This document shows positions 16,170-23,400 of a stretch of DNA of 64,000 nucleotides, piece after piece. Position 1 is the stretch's first letter. Each line of letters starts with the position of its first letter. This stretch comes from Paenibacillus_G filicis (GTDB lineage Bacteria > Bacillota > Bacilli > Paenibacillales > NBRC-103111). The stretch spans positions 124,001-188,000 of the forward strand of contig NZ_JBBPCC010000012.1 of NCBI RefSeq assembly GCF_038070315.1. Reading direction: 5' to 3'. The notes under the pieces are model-generated. The model made no database searches. It saw nothing but the letters and a program-made list of their open reading frames with translations, and had not been told where the DNA came from. Made by a program: the position numbers and the translations under genes.

Positions 16170-17375
16170 TTATGCTGCTTGCTTGCGAGGCTGTCTGGCG
16201 AGGCCCAGGAAAGACAGCAGCGCCAGCAGACTGGTCGCCAGGATGATGATGCCAAGCGGCACGGCCGTCTGTTCGCCGGCTATTCCGACCAGTGGCGAAA
16301 CAACGGCGCCCAGCAGGAACGGAATCAAGCCGAGCAAGGCGGCGGCGCTGCCCGCCATCCGGTCCTGCGTCTCCATCGCCAGCGAGAACGACGCCGTAGC
16401 AGTCATGCCGATGGAGGCCACGAAGAAGAACAGCGGAATGACCAGAGCGAACAAAGGTCCTTGGAACAGCACGACGAGCAGCACGGCGATGCTGGTCACG
16501 ACGGACAGCAGCAGTCCGATCAGCAGAAACCTCCGTTCGGAAATCACATGGGCCAGCCGTCCCACGACCTGGGAGCCGATAATCAGGCTGATTCCGTTGG
16601 AGCCGAACAGCACGGCGAATAATTGCGGCGACGCGCCATAGATCTTCTGATAAATGAACGGCGTTCCGGATACATAAGCGAAAACTCCTGCGATCATAAT
16701 GCCTTGAGCCAGCGCATACCCGGCGAACTGCCGGTCCTGCAGCAAGGACTTGAAATTCCGGAGCAGCTCCATGATGTTGCTCGAAACCCGCTTCTCTACA
16801 GGCAAGGTTTCCTCCAGCCTCCACGTCGTCATGATGACCAGGAAAATACCGATTAGCCCCAGAGCGACAAACACGCCGTTCCAGGCTGTGAAGGAAATGA
16901 CTCCGCTGCCCGCTACCGGGGCAACCAGCGGAGCGACGTTGCTCACCAGCATCAGCAGGGAGAAAAACTTGGTAAGCTCATGCCCACTGTACACATCACG
17001 GACGATCGCCCGCGAGATGACGATACCAGCTGCAGCCGCGAAGCCCTGAATAAAGCGTACGGCTATGAAAAAACCGATACTGGGTGCGATGGCACAAACC
17101 AGCGAGGCTACCGCGTACAAGATCATGGCAAGCAGGAGCGGCTTGCGTCTTCCCATCACATCGCTCCAGGCTCCCATGACGAGCTGCCCTACGCCGAGAC
17201 CCAGCAGAGATGCCGTCAGGCTGAGCTGAACCATCGAGGCCTCCGTGCCGAATTGCGCGGCAATCTCCGGAAATGACGGCAGGTACATATCGATCGTGAA
17301 GGGGCCCAAGGCCGAAAAGGCCCCCAGCAATAACGCAAACCGAAGCCGGTGGCGGCTTATTGTTCCACTATTCAT
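16170..17375 (-). CDS. Bcr/CflA-family multidrug efflux MFS transporter
   Basis: 401 residues with 12 membrane segments and the DHA1 Bcr/CflA opening GAFSALGPFTIDMYLPSFPE, then GVGQLVMGAWSDVMGRRKPL (motif A) and RFIQGFAAAAGIVISRAIVRD. Members export bicyclomycin, chloramphenicol, sulphonamides or small peptides by proton antiport. The ATG at 17375 overlaps the stop of a 53-residue upstream ORF by ATGA. An inverted repeat sits in the upstream AT-rich region. Confidence 0.88.
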   Translation of the reverse strand: MNSGTISRHRLRFALLLGAFSALGPFTIDMYLPSFPEIAAQFGTEASMVQLSLTASLLGLGVGQLVMGAWSDVMGRRKPLLLAMILYAVASLVCAIAPSIGFFIAVRFIQGFAAAAGIVISRAIVRDVYSGHELTKFFSLLMLVSNVAPLVAPVAGSGVISFTAWNGVFVALGLIGIFLVIMTTWRLEETLPVEKRVSSNIMELLRNFKSLLQDRQFAGYALAQGIMIAGVFAYVSGTPFIYQKIYGASPQLFAVLFGSNGISLIIGSQVVGRLAHVISERRFLLIGLLLSVVTSIAVLLVVLFQGPLFALVIPLFFFVASIGMTATASFSLAMETQDRMAGSAAALLGLIPFLLGAVVSPLVGIAGEQTAVPLGIIILATSLLALLSFLGLARQPRKQAA

Positions 17376-17533
17376 CGTTCCTTATTTCTCCTATCCCTTT
17401 TCTCTATAGATGGAAGCCCCATCTCAAGCTGCCGCACCGTTTCTTCGAGCTCTTCCCCACCTCTCTTCCTGGTCAGATATCGTCTACGCATACCTTCACC
17501 AGGATAACCTACGAAGTGGACAGAATCTGTCAT
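17372..17533 (-). CDS. Possible 53-residue leader ORF coupled to the Bcr/CflA gene
   Basis: ATG at 17533, stop TGA at 17372-17374 overlapping the exporter ATG as ATGA. The product is very charged (RRRYLTRKRGGEELEETV) and helical. No clear ribosome binding site precedes its ATG, which is the main reason for doubt. The exact ATGA coupling could mean it is a regulatory leader peptide for the exporter; it could also be chance. Confidence 0.3.
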   Translation of the reverse strand: MTDSVHFVGYPGEGMRRRYLTRKRGGEELEETVRQLEMGLPSIEKRDRRNKER

Positions 17534-17591
17534 AGTTAGAACGGGAGCATAACATTTATCCTACCAGCATTATTTGAATATGCATAGCTAT

Positions 17592-17612
17592 TATTTAGAT
17601 ATTAACTAAATA
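17592..17612. promoter_or_regulatory. Inverted repeat upstream of exporter genes
   Basis: TATTTAG-N7-CTAAATA in an AT-rich stretch about 220 bases upstream of the Bcr/CflA start. It has the size and composition of a MarR- or TetR-type operator, but no regulator gene is adjacent. Confidence 0.35.
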
Positions 17613-17686
17613 TTTAAAAGAGGGTTTCCTTTCCAGTATTCCTGTATTCCGATCCGCAGCTGACATTCCTCAACTTGTAAGTACAA

Positions 17687-17730
17687 GCAAAAAAGACTGC
17701 CTGCCCTTAGTTAATAAGGGAGACAGTCTC
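17687..17730 (-). terminator. Terminator after the cohesin-dockerin gene
   Basis: On the minus strand AGACTGTCT...AGGCAGTCT forms a hairpin with inner CCCTTA/TAAGGG pairing, followed by TTTTTTGC. It lies about 30 bases past the stop of the gene at 17761. Confidence 0.85.
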
Positions 17731-17760
17731 TTCATTTCCGCTATGCGGACGGGTGAGAAT

Positions 17761-18960
17761 TTAAGGAGCGGTTACCGGATCCTGCAGCAGGATAGCGGCC
17801 ACCGCGGCCAAATCTGCGATGTCGACGATGCCATCGCCGTTGATGTCGGCCTTCTTGTACAGCTCCCAGTCGGGATCTGTTTTGGATTTGCCATAGGCCG
17901 CGGCGATCACCGCGATATCGCCGATGGTGACCTTGCCGTCTCCGTTCAGATCACCCGGAGTGACGGGATTGCTCGGGTTCACCGCATCGGAGAACGTCTG
18001 CAGAGCCGTCTTCAGCGCCGTCACGGCTTGGTCCACCGCCTGCTGGGTGCTGGACGCATTGTCCGCAACGGACTTCGCAGCGGCAATGGCGGTCTTCAAG
18101 GCTGCCTTGGAGCCTTCCTTGTACTGTCCCGGAAGGGTGCCTTCCACAGCCTGGTCATGCTTCTCTGTAGCCTGAGTGATCAGGTCCAGCAGCTCCTGCT
18201 TGTTCACGGATGCCGGCTTAATCACGATATGGCTGTTCGTCTCGGAGTTCAAGGTGGTCTCGACCCCTTGGCCGTCGGACACCACTACGCTAGCCAGCGC
18301 AACATCTGCCGTGCCGGGCTGTGCGTCCGATTTGACTTTCCAGTGCAGCTTGATCAGATCGCCGCTGGCCGCATTGCCATTCGATTGGCCGAGGGATGCC
18401 GCCAGAATACGGAGCTTGCCCTGCTGATTCGTAATATTGACAATAGAAATGGCATTTTCCTTCAGCGAGGTGGCGGAATCGAACTCCAGCTTGGAGACAT
18501 CGTAAGTCAGATTAATATCCTGTGCATAGATGCCTTCCGCTACACTTCTGAGGCCATAGATCAGGTCGAAGGCTTCCCCGCCGGTCACGGTAACGGTTCC
18601 GTTCAACACAGCAGAGGGCTTCCCTTCATCCCCCAAAATCGTAATCAGAATTTCACCGGTGTAATTCGTGCCGTCTGTAGCCGAGGCCGTCACCTTTACC
18701 TTGCCCGGCTTCTTGGCTGTCACGACGCCTTCGGAAGTCACGGACGCTTTATCCGTAGCGCCTCCGTTCCAATCTGTCACCTTCCAGCTCACGTGGGGAT
18801 ACCCGGCTGACAAGTTAATCGAATCCCCAACATGAAGGACGACGCTGACATCAAGCGAGGACGCGCTGGCGGCTTGCGCCGGCTTGGCACCGGGAATCAC
18901 ATTGAGCAGCAGCAGCAAAAATACGGCAACCACTAGTAAACCAAACTTCTTCATACTCAC
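17761..18960 (-). CDS. Secreted non-catalytic Big2-cohesin-helical-dockerin protein
   Basis: 399 residues. Signal peptide (FGLLVVAVFLLLLLNVIPG, cleaved near AQA). Residues about 33-108 are a Big2-like Ig fold (ASVTSEGVVTAKKPGKVKVTA). About 112-247 form a cohesin-like domain (GEAFDLIYGLRSVAEGIYAQ, LTYDVSKLEF, DLIKLHWKVK). About 252-325 are a FIVAR-like helical module (KHDQAVEGTLPGQYKEGSKA). About 338-395 form a type I dockerin with two EF-like repeats (GDLNGDGKVTIGDIAVIAAA and ADINGDGIVDIADLAAVAAI). There is no catalytic domain, so it could act as an adaptor linking enzymes to the SLH-cohesin anchor encoded immediately upstream. It overlaps that gene by 4 bases (ATGA) and must be in its operon. 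Confidence 0.85.
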   Translation of the reverse strand: MSMKKFGLLVVAVFLLLLLNVIPGAKPAQAASASSLDVSVVLHVGDSINLSAGYPHVSWKVTDWNGGATDKASVTSEGVVTAKKPGKVKVTASATDGTNYTGEILITILGDEGKPSAVLNGTVTVTGGEAFDLIYGLRSVAEGIYAQDINLTYDVSKLEFDSATSLKENAISIVNITNQQGKLRILAASLGQSNGNAASGDLIKLHWKVKSDAQPGTADVALASVVVSDGQGVETTLNSETNSHIVIKPASVNKQELLDLITQATEKHDQAVEGTLPGQYKEGSKAALKTAIAAAKSVADNASSTQQAVDQAVTALKTALQTFSDAVNPSNPVTPGDLNGDGKVTIGDIAVIAAAYGKSKTDPDWELYKKADINGDGIVDIADLAAVAAILLQDPVTAP

Positions 18961-20000
18961 TCAGCTCCTTGCGGACTTTTACTCCGGAGCACAGACAGGA
19001 TCAGATTCACTGCCTCTGCCCGGGTAGCCTTATCATTAGGGGCAAACAGGTTCTCCCCTCTGCCCTGGATCAGGGATGCATCTGCAGCGGCCGTCACGTA
19101 CGGAACGGCCCAATCTGGAATATCGTCTGCATCGGCAAAGGCGGACTGGGCGCCTTCATCGACCTTCATGCCGAATGCCTTGGCGATCATGACCGCGAGC
19201 TCGGAACGGGTAATCGGATTGGAGGACCGGAACGAGTTATCCTCGTAGCCTGAGACAATGCCTAACTTAACCGCTTCCCCGATAAAAGGTCCCGCCCAAT
19301 CGGGGATGCTGTCCGCATCGGCAAACGAAAGGCTATTGCCCGCCGCCGGTTGGATTTTCATCGCCCGTATCAGCATAGCGACGAATTCGGAACGAGAAAC
19401 GTCGTAATCGGGACGGAAGGTTTGGTCCGGATAGCCGTCCACGAAGCCCCGCTTCACCGACTCTACAATCACGTCCTTAGCCCAATGCCCCTGGATGTCC
19501 GTGAAGCTCACTTCTTTCCCCGCAGGCACCTTGTCCACGAGAGCGAGCACGACCGACGAGTTGCTCTGAGTCGATGCAACCAGCTTGCTGTTGACGAGCT
19601 TCACGTCCTTGAGACTGATCGGGGCTTCCCCCGATTCAATCGGCTCAAACGTGAGGGTACATAGGGTCACATTTCCGCTGTCACCCGCTACCTTGCCTAC
19701 TTTGGTATGTGCAAACTGTACTTTGTTTCCCTTGACGATCGGGCTAATGGAGAAGCCGCTTCCCTGCTCTGCCTTGGCTCCCTTAAATTTCAATCGCTTG
19801 CTGTCAAATTCCACATTGACTTCATACGCATAGATATCGTCAGCCTGCTCGCCCTTGACCGTAACCGAAATCTCGCCGCCAGGCTTCTCCGGTTCATTCA
19901 TCGTCAGCGTAAACACAGGGTCGCCTGCCGCCAGAATGGTGGACCACGAGGATAGCAGTAGCACCAGCGTCAAGCAAAATGTTAAGTATGTTCGTTTCAC
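18957..20000 (-). CDS. Cell-surface anchor: cohesin domain plus three SLH repeats
   Basis: 347 residues. Signal peptide (YLTFCLTLVLLLSSWSTILA). Residues about 28-155 are a cohesin-like beta-sandwich (GGEISVTVKG, IYAYEVNVEFDSKRLKFKGA, GNVTLCTLTFEPI). From about 164 to the end are three S-layer homology repeats (FTDIQGHWAKDVIVESVKRG, FADADSIPDWAGPFIGEAVK, FADADDIPDWAVPYVTAAAD, each followed by a TR- or SR-E motif). SLH repeats bind pyruvylated secondary cell-wall polymer. The combination is that of an anchoring scaffoldin: it would hold dockerin proteins on the cell surface. It is first gene of a two-gene operon with the dockerin protein and has a GATACA-N3-TGTATC operator upstream. Confidence 0.88.
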   Translation of the reverse strand: MKRTYLTFCLTLVLLLSSWSTILAAGDPVFTLTMNEPEKPGGEISVTVKGEQADDIYAYEVNVEFDSKRLKFKGAKAEQGSGFSISPIVKGNKVQFAHTKVGKVAGDSGNVTLCTLTFEPIESGEAPISLKDVKLVNSKLVASTQSNSSVVLALVDKVPAGKEVSFTDIQGHWAKDVIVESVKRGFVDGYPDQTFRPDYDVSRSEFVAMLIRAMKIQPAAGNSLSFADADSIPDWAGPFIGEAVKLGIVSGYEDNSFRSSNPITRSELAVMIAKAFGMKVDEGAQSAFADADDIPDWAVPYVTAAADASLIQGRGENLFAPNDKATRAEAVNLILSVLRSKSPQGAE

Positions 20001-20172
20001 TCGGAATTCTCCCTTTCTCGATCAAGTTAGGATCTTATCCGATCCATTCTGTATCCGGATGAAATCGGATTCATAACTCCTCCGATTGTGTACGCACCTC
20101 CTAGTTCACGGGCATCACTGCGATGGACAGTAGATTCCCCCAGAATAGCCTGCTTAAAAAATTTATGTCCAC

Positions 20173-20187
20173 GATACATATTGTATC
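20173..20187. promoter_or_regulatory. Palindromic operator (GATACA-N3-TGTATC) upstream of the anchor gene
   Basis: Perfect 6-base arms around TAT. On the minus strand the site overlaps a plausible -10 (TACAAT) with GTGACA 16 bases upstream, which would suit repressor control of the anchor operon. The same palindrome recurs at 23193, 36479 and, in weaker form, at 32405. Confidence 0.65.
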
Positions 20188-20244
20188 AGATTTTTCGAAT
20201 ATGTCACTAAAACGTTTTCATTTTCCAGAAAATAATAGTTTGTA

Positions 20245-20281
20245 GGGAAGAGCAGCCTGTCTGGAGCAGGCTGCTCTTCCC
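20245..20281 (-). terminator. Hairpin after the GH3 gene
   Basis: Perfect 15-base arms GGGAAGAGCAGCCTG / CAGGCTGCTCTTCCC with a 7-base loop, 14 bases beyond the GH3 stop. The U-tract is poor, so it may act mainly as an mRNA 3' end stabiliser. Confidence 0.7.
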
Positions 20282-20294
20282 CTTATTTTCCATT

Positions 20295-23090
20295 TTATTT
20301 CAAGATTGCATTTGCTACAATAGCCAAGTCCAAAATGTCTACTTTGCCGTCGTTGTTCACGTCGGCAATTTTGTATTTATCCCAATCCGGATCGGCCGAT
20401 GTTTTACCATAAGCAGCCGCTACGATACCGAGATCGCCGATGCTGACGTTGCCGTCACCAGACGTGTCGCCAGGTACAGATGGATTGACGGAGGACGTGA
20501 AGGTTTGTACGGCCTGATTCAGATCCGTAACCGCCTTCTCAACCTCAGCTTGTGTAGCCGCCGTATTATTCAGCACCGTCTTGGCAGCGTTAATCGCTGT
20601 CTGCAGAGCAGCCTTGGCTGCTGCCGGATATTGACCCGGACGGGTTCCTTCTACAGCTGCATCGTACTTGCCTTGCGCGCTGGCGATCAGGCTGCTCAGA
20701 GCTGTCTTGTCAACGGCTTGGATGTGGATACTGTGAGAAGCTCCGCTCAGCTCGGTTTCTACACCCTTGGCGTCAGCGATCAGGACACCCGATACCTGCA
20801 CGGCCGTATTGACCGATTGAGCCGACTTGGCGCGGAATTTCAGCGTCAGCCAGTCTCCGCTCGTGTCATGGTTCGTGCCGACGTTAGCCAGGATGAAGCG
20901 GACCTTGCCGTTCGATTCTTTCTTGTCTACGATCTGGGAGCCGGACTTAGCCGGGGTGGCGGATACATAGTCCAGGTGCTCAGGATTGTAGCTTACCGTA
21001 ACATCTTGTGCATACGTTTGCCCGCTCACGTTATTGATCTTGTACGTCAGATCGAACTCTTGGCCCGGCGTGACGTCTTTGGCTCCGGACAGTACCGCTC
21101 CGGATTTCGTATCGGCATAAGTCAAGCCATAGCCCAGCGGGAACAATGGATTGCTCTTATCCTTGGCATTGATTTCTTCAAACGTGCGAGGCCATGTGTA
21201 AGGCAGCTTGCCCTGGAAGTCGTAGTCGCCGAATACGACATCGGCTACGCCTGCGCCTTCCGACCCAGGAAGCCATGCTTCTACGACGGCATCCCAGTTA
21301 GGCAGGTCGTTGGTGATAACCAGCGGACGGCCGGACACGAGGATGATGACCACTTTCAGGTTCGGGTTAGCTTCCTTGGCTGCTTTCAGGTTCGCTACGA
21401 TGCTAGCGTCGCTGGAAGCTCCGCCACCGGTTCCGTAGGTCAGGTTGTTGCCTTGACGGTCGCCATTGCCTTCGGCATAAGGATCTTCACCGATGACTGC
21501 GATCGCAATATCGTGACCTGCGATTCCGCTGGCTCCGGTTTGATTCCAGTCTACCGTCACGTTCGGACCGGCTACCTGCTTGATGCCGTTCAGGATGTGC
21601 GTACCCTTCGTATTCGGGTTGGCTCCGCCCTGCCAGGAGATCGTCCAGCCGCCGAGCTGATAGCCGATTTGATTGGCTTTATCACCGATCACGACAATCT
21701 TCTGGGAACCGTCCTTCTTCAGAGGCAAGACGTTGTTGTTTTTAAGCAGAACGAGCGATTTTCTGGCAGCTTCCCGGGCAAGTGCTGCATGTTCTTGGTT
21801 GTAGATCACGCTGTCGGGATTCGTAACGCTGTCGGATAAAGGCTGTTCGAACAATCCGTTTTCAAACTTGACCCGCAGAATCCGAGTAACCGCATCGTCG
21901 ATCCGAGCGTTGGTTACTTCACCGGATTGGACCAGCGACTTCAGGTTGTTGATGAACCCGATCCAGCCGTTGCCTGCACCGTTGCTGCTCGTCGTGTTGC
22001 CTTTGTCCGACAGCATGAACAAGTCGACGCCTGCATTGACGCTGGCTTTGATTTGCTTCTTGTAATTGGCAGCACCGCTGATATTGTTGCCTTGATCGTC
22101 TATGACGATGCGCTGGATGGCGTTGTAGTCGGAAACCACAAAGCCAGTAAAGCCAAAACGGCCTTTCAATACGTCCGTTATCAGGTAAGTGTCCGCATGC
22201 GTCTTCACCCCGTTGATGCCGCTGTAGGTGATCATAACGGTACGCGCGCCCTCGTCGACCGCTTTTTTGTAATAGGCCAGATGAGGCGCCAGGAACTCAT
22301 CCTTGGCTTGGTTCAACGTTTTGCCTGCAGGCACAGGAATCGTGATGTTGCCTTCGTTGATCCCGTTGTCGGTCAATCCGTCTCCGATGTAGTGTTTGAT
22401 GTTGGCGGCGATCTTATTGCCCTTCAGAAATCCGGGAGTACCGAGATCGCCCTGCAAACCGTGCACGGCGGCTACGCCGAGCTTGGATACGATCTGCGGG
22501 TCCTCACTGAAGCCCTCGTACGTACGACCCCAGCGTATATTTTGAACGGCAGAGATAACAGGCGCAAAGGTCCAGTGAACACCCGTCGCACGCACTTCCG
22601 CTGCCGTCGCGCTTCCGATTCTTTTCACCAGATCCGCATCGTTGGCAGCCCCGAGCCCTACGTTATGCGGGAATATGGTCGCATCCTTCAAGTTATTGTG
22701 ACCGTGTACGGCATCCACGCCGTAGATGATCGGAATACCGAGCCGGGTAGCCAGAGCCTGATTTTGAAAATTATCGACCATGGACTTCCAGGCTGCTGCT
22801 GTGTTTCCTGCCGGAACTGAGCCGCCTCCGCTTAATACCGAGCCCAAGGCGTAAGTTTTGACATCATTAGCCGCCAGGGAAACCCGCTCGGCTTGAACCA
22901 TCTGACCGATTTTTTCATCGAGCGTCAGCTTGCCCAGCAAATCCTGTACCCGCTGCTCGACAGGGGCATTCGGATTTTTGTAGATGGGAACATCGTCAGC
23001 TGCCGCCACATTGACCACATTGAAGGGCAATAAGGACAGCATCAGCACAGAGGCAAGATAAGAAGTTAGTTTCTTCATCTTTTGTTTCAA
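20295..23090 (-). CDS. Secreted GH3 beta-glycosidase with cohesin and dockerin
   Basis: 931 residues. Signal peptide, then a GH3 N-terminal barrel (about 35-390: LTLDEKIGQM, GIPIIYGVDAVHGHNN, KHYIGDG) with the nucleophile Asp321 in GFVVSDYNAI, and the C-terminal sandwich (about 400-640: AREAARKSLVLLKNNNVLPL, VVIGDKANQIGYQLGGW). This opening is typical of exo-acting beta-1,3/1,4-glucosidases of the ExoP/barley ExoI type. After it come a cohesin-like domain (about 660-788: LTYKINNVSGQTYAQDVTVS), a FIVAR-like helical module (about 792-863) and a type I dockerin (about 874-931: GDTSGDGNVSIGDLGIVAAA, ADVNNDGKVDILDLAIVANA). The same C-terminal cassette ends the GH92 protein. It appears to be a single-gene unit with a large palindrome and cre-like site upstream. 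Confidence 0.9.
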   Translation of the reverse strand: MKQKMKKLTSYLASVLMLSLLPFNVVNVAAADDVPIYKNPNAPVEQRVQDLLGKLTLDEKIGQMVQAERVSLAANDVKTYALGSVLSGGGSVPAGNTAAAWKSMVDNFQNQALATRLGIPIIYGVDAVHGHNNLKDATIFPHNVGLGAANDADLVKRIGSATAAEVRATGVHWTFAPVISAVQNIRWGRTYEGFSEDPQIVSKLGVAAVHGLQGDLGTPGFLKGNKIAANIKHYIGDGLTDNGINEGNITIPVPAGKTLNQAKDEFLAPHLAYYKKAVDEGARTVMITYSGINGVKTHADTYLITDVLKGRFGFTGFVVSDYNAIQRIVIDDQGNNISGAANYKKQIKASVNAGVDLFMLSDKGNTTSSNGAGNGWIGFINNLKSLVQSGEVTNARIDDAVTRILRVKFENGLFEQPLSDSVTNPDSVIYNQEHAALAREAARKSLVLLKNNNVLPLKKDGSQKIVVIGDKANQIGYQLGGWTISWQGGANPNTKGTHILNGIKQVAGPNVTVDWNQTGASGIAGHDIAIAVIGEDPYAEGNGDRQGNNLTYGTGGGASSDASIVANLKAAKEANPNLKVVIILVSGRPLVITNDLPNWDAVVEAWLPGSEGAGVADVVFGDYDFQGKLPYTWPRTFEEINAKDKSNPLFPLGYGLTYADTKSGAVLSGAKDVTPGQEFDLTYKINNVSGQTYAQDVTVSYNPEHLDYVSATPAKSGSQIVDKKESNGKVRFILANVGTNHDTSGDWLTLKFRAKSAQSVNTAVQVSGVLIADAKGVETELSGASHSIHIQAVDKTALSSLIASAQGKYDAAVEGTRPGQYPAAAKAALQTAINAAKTVLNNTAATQAEVEKAVTDLNQAVQTFTSSVNPSVPGDTSGDGNVSIGDLGIVAAAYGKTSADPDWDKYKIADVNNDGKVDILDLAIVANAILK

Positions 23091-23192
23091 ATCCTCCCAA
23101 TGGTTATTGGCCTTGCATTTGGTGAATTTGGTGCGTTTGGTGCCATTCTGCTGCCTTGCATCACATCCAGACTCTCTCGACCTTCACCTCCC

Positions 23193-23233
23193 TCATGCGA
23201 TAAATGATACATTTTGTATCATTTATCGCATGA
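23193..23233. promoter_or_regulatory. 41-bp palindrome upstream of the GH3 gene
   Basis: Perfect 19-base arms around TTT. The core GATACA-N3-TGTATC matches the operators at 20173 and 36479, and here the arms extend outward by ATGCGATAAAT-type sequence on each side. It lies about 100 bases before the GH3 start. It could be an extended operator, and the transcript would also fold into a strong hairpin. Confidence 0.75.
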
Positions 23234-23240
23234 CTATTGA

Positions 23241-23254
23241 ATAAAGCGTTTACA
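23241..23254. promoter_or_regulatory. cre-like (CcpA) site upstream of GH3
   Basis: TGTAAACGCTTTAT on the minus strand matches the cre consensus TGWAARCGYTWWCA at 12 of 14 positions. It sits next to the 41-bp palindrome and suggests glucose repression of the GH3 gene. Confidence 0.5.
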
Positions 23255-23357
23255 ACCCCTATTATCTTCGATAATTGCCTGGATGAACATTCAATTTTCT
23301 CATATTTTGTATGAATATTCTACTGTTTCGCTAGGATGCAACTCCTGCTTTTTGGTA

Positions 23358-23393
23358 GGGAGAGAAGAAGACGGACGATCTTCCTCTCCCTCC
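23358..23393 (-). terminator. Hairpin after the GH92 gene
   Basis: GGGAGAG(A)AGAAGA pairs with TCTTCCTCTCCC, ending 7 bases before the GH92 stop codon region on the minus strand. No strong T-tract follows, so termination is likely but not certain. Confidence 0.5.
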
Positions 23394-23400
23394 GTAAACT

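Noticed and set aside
20505..22820. Long plus-strand ORFs opposite GH3
   Set aside because: Shadows of the GH3 frame; no independent evidence.
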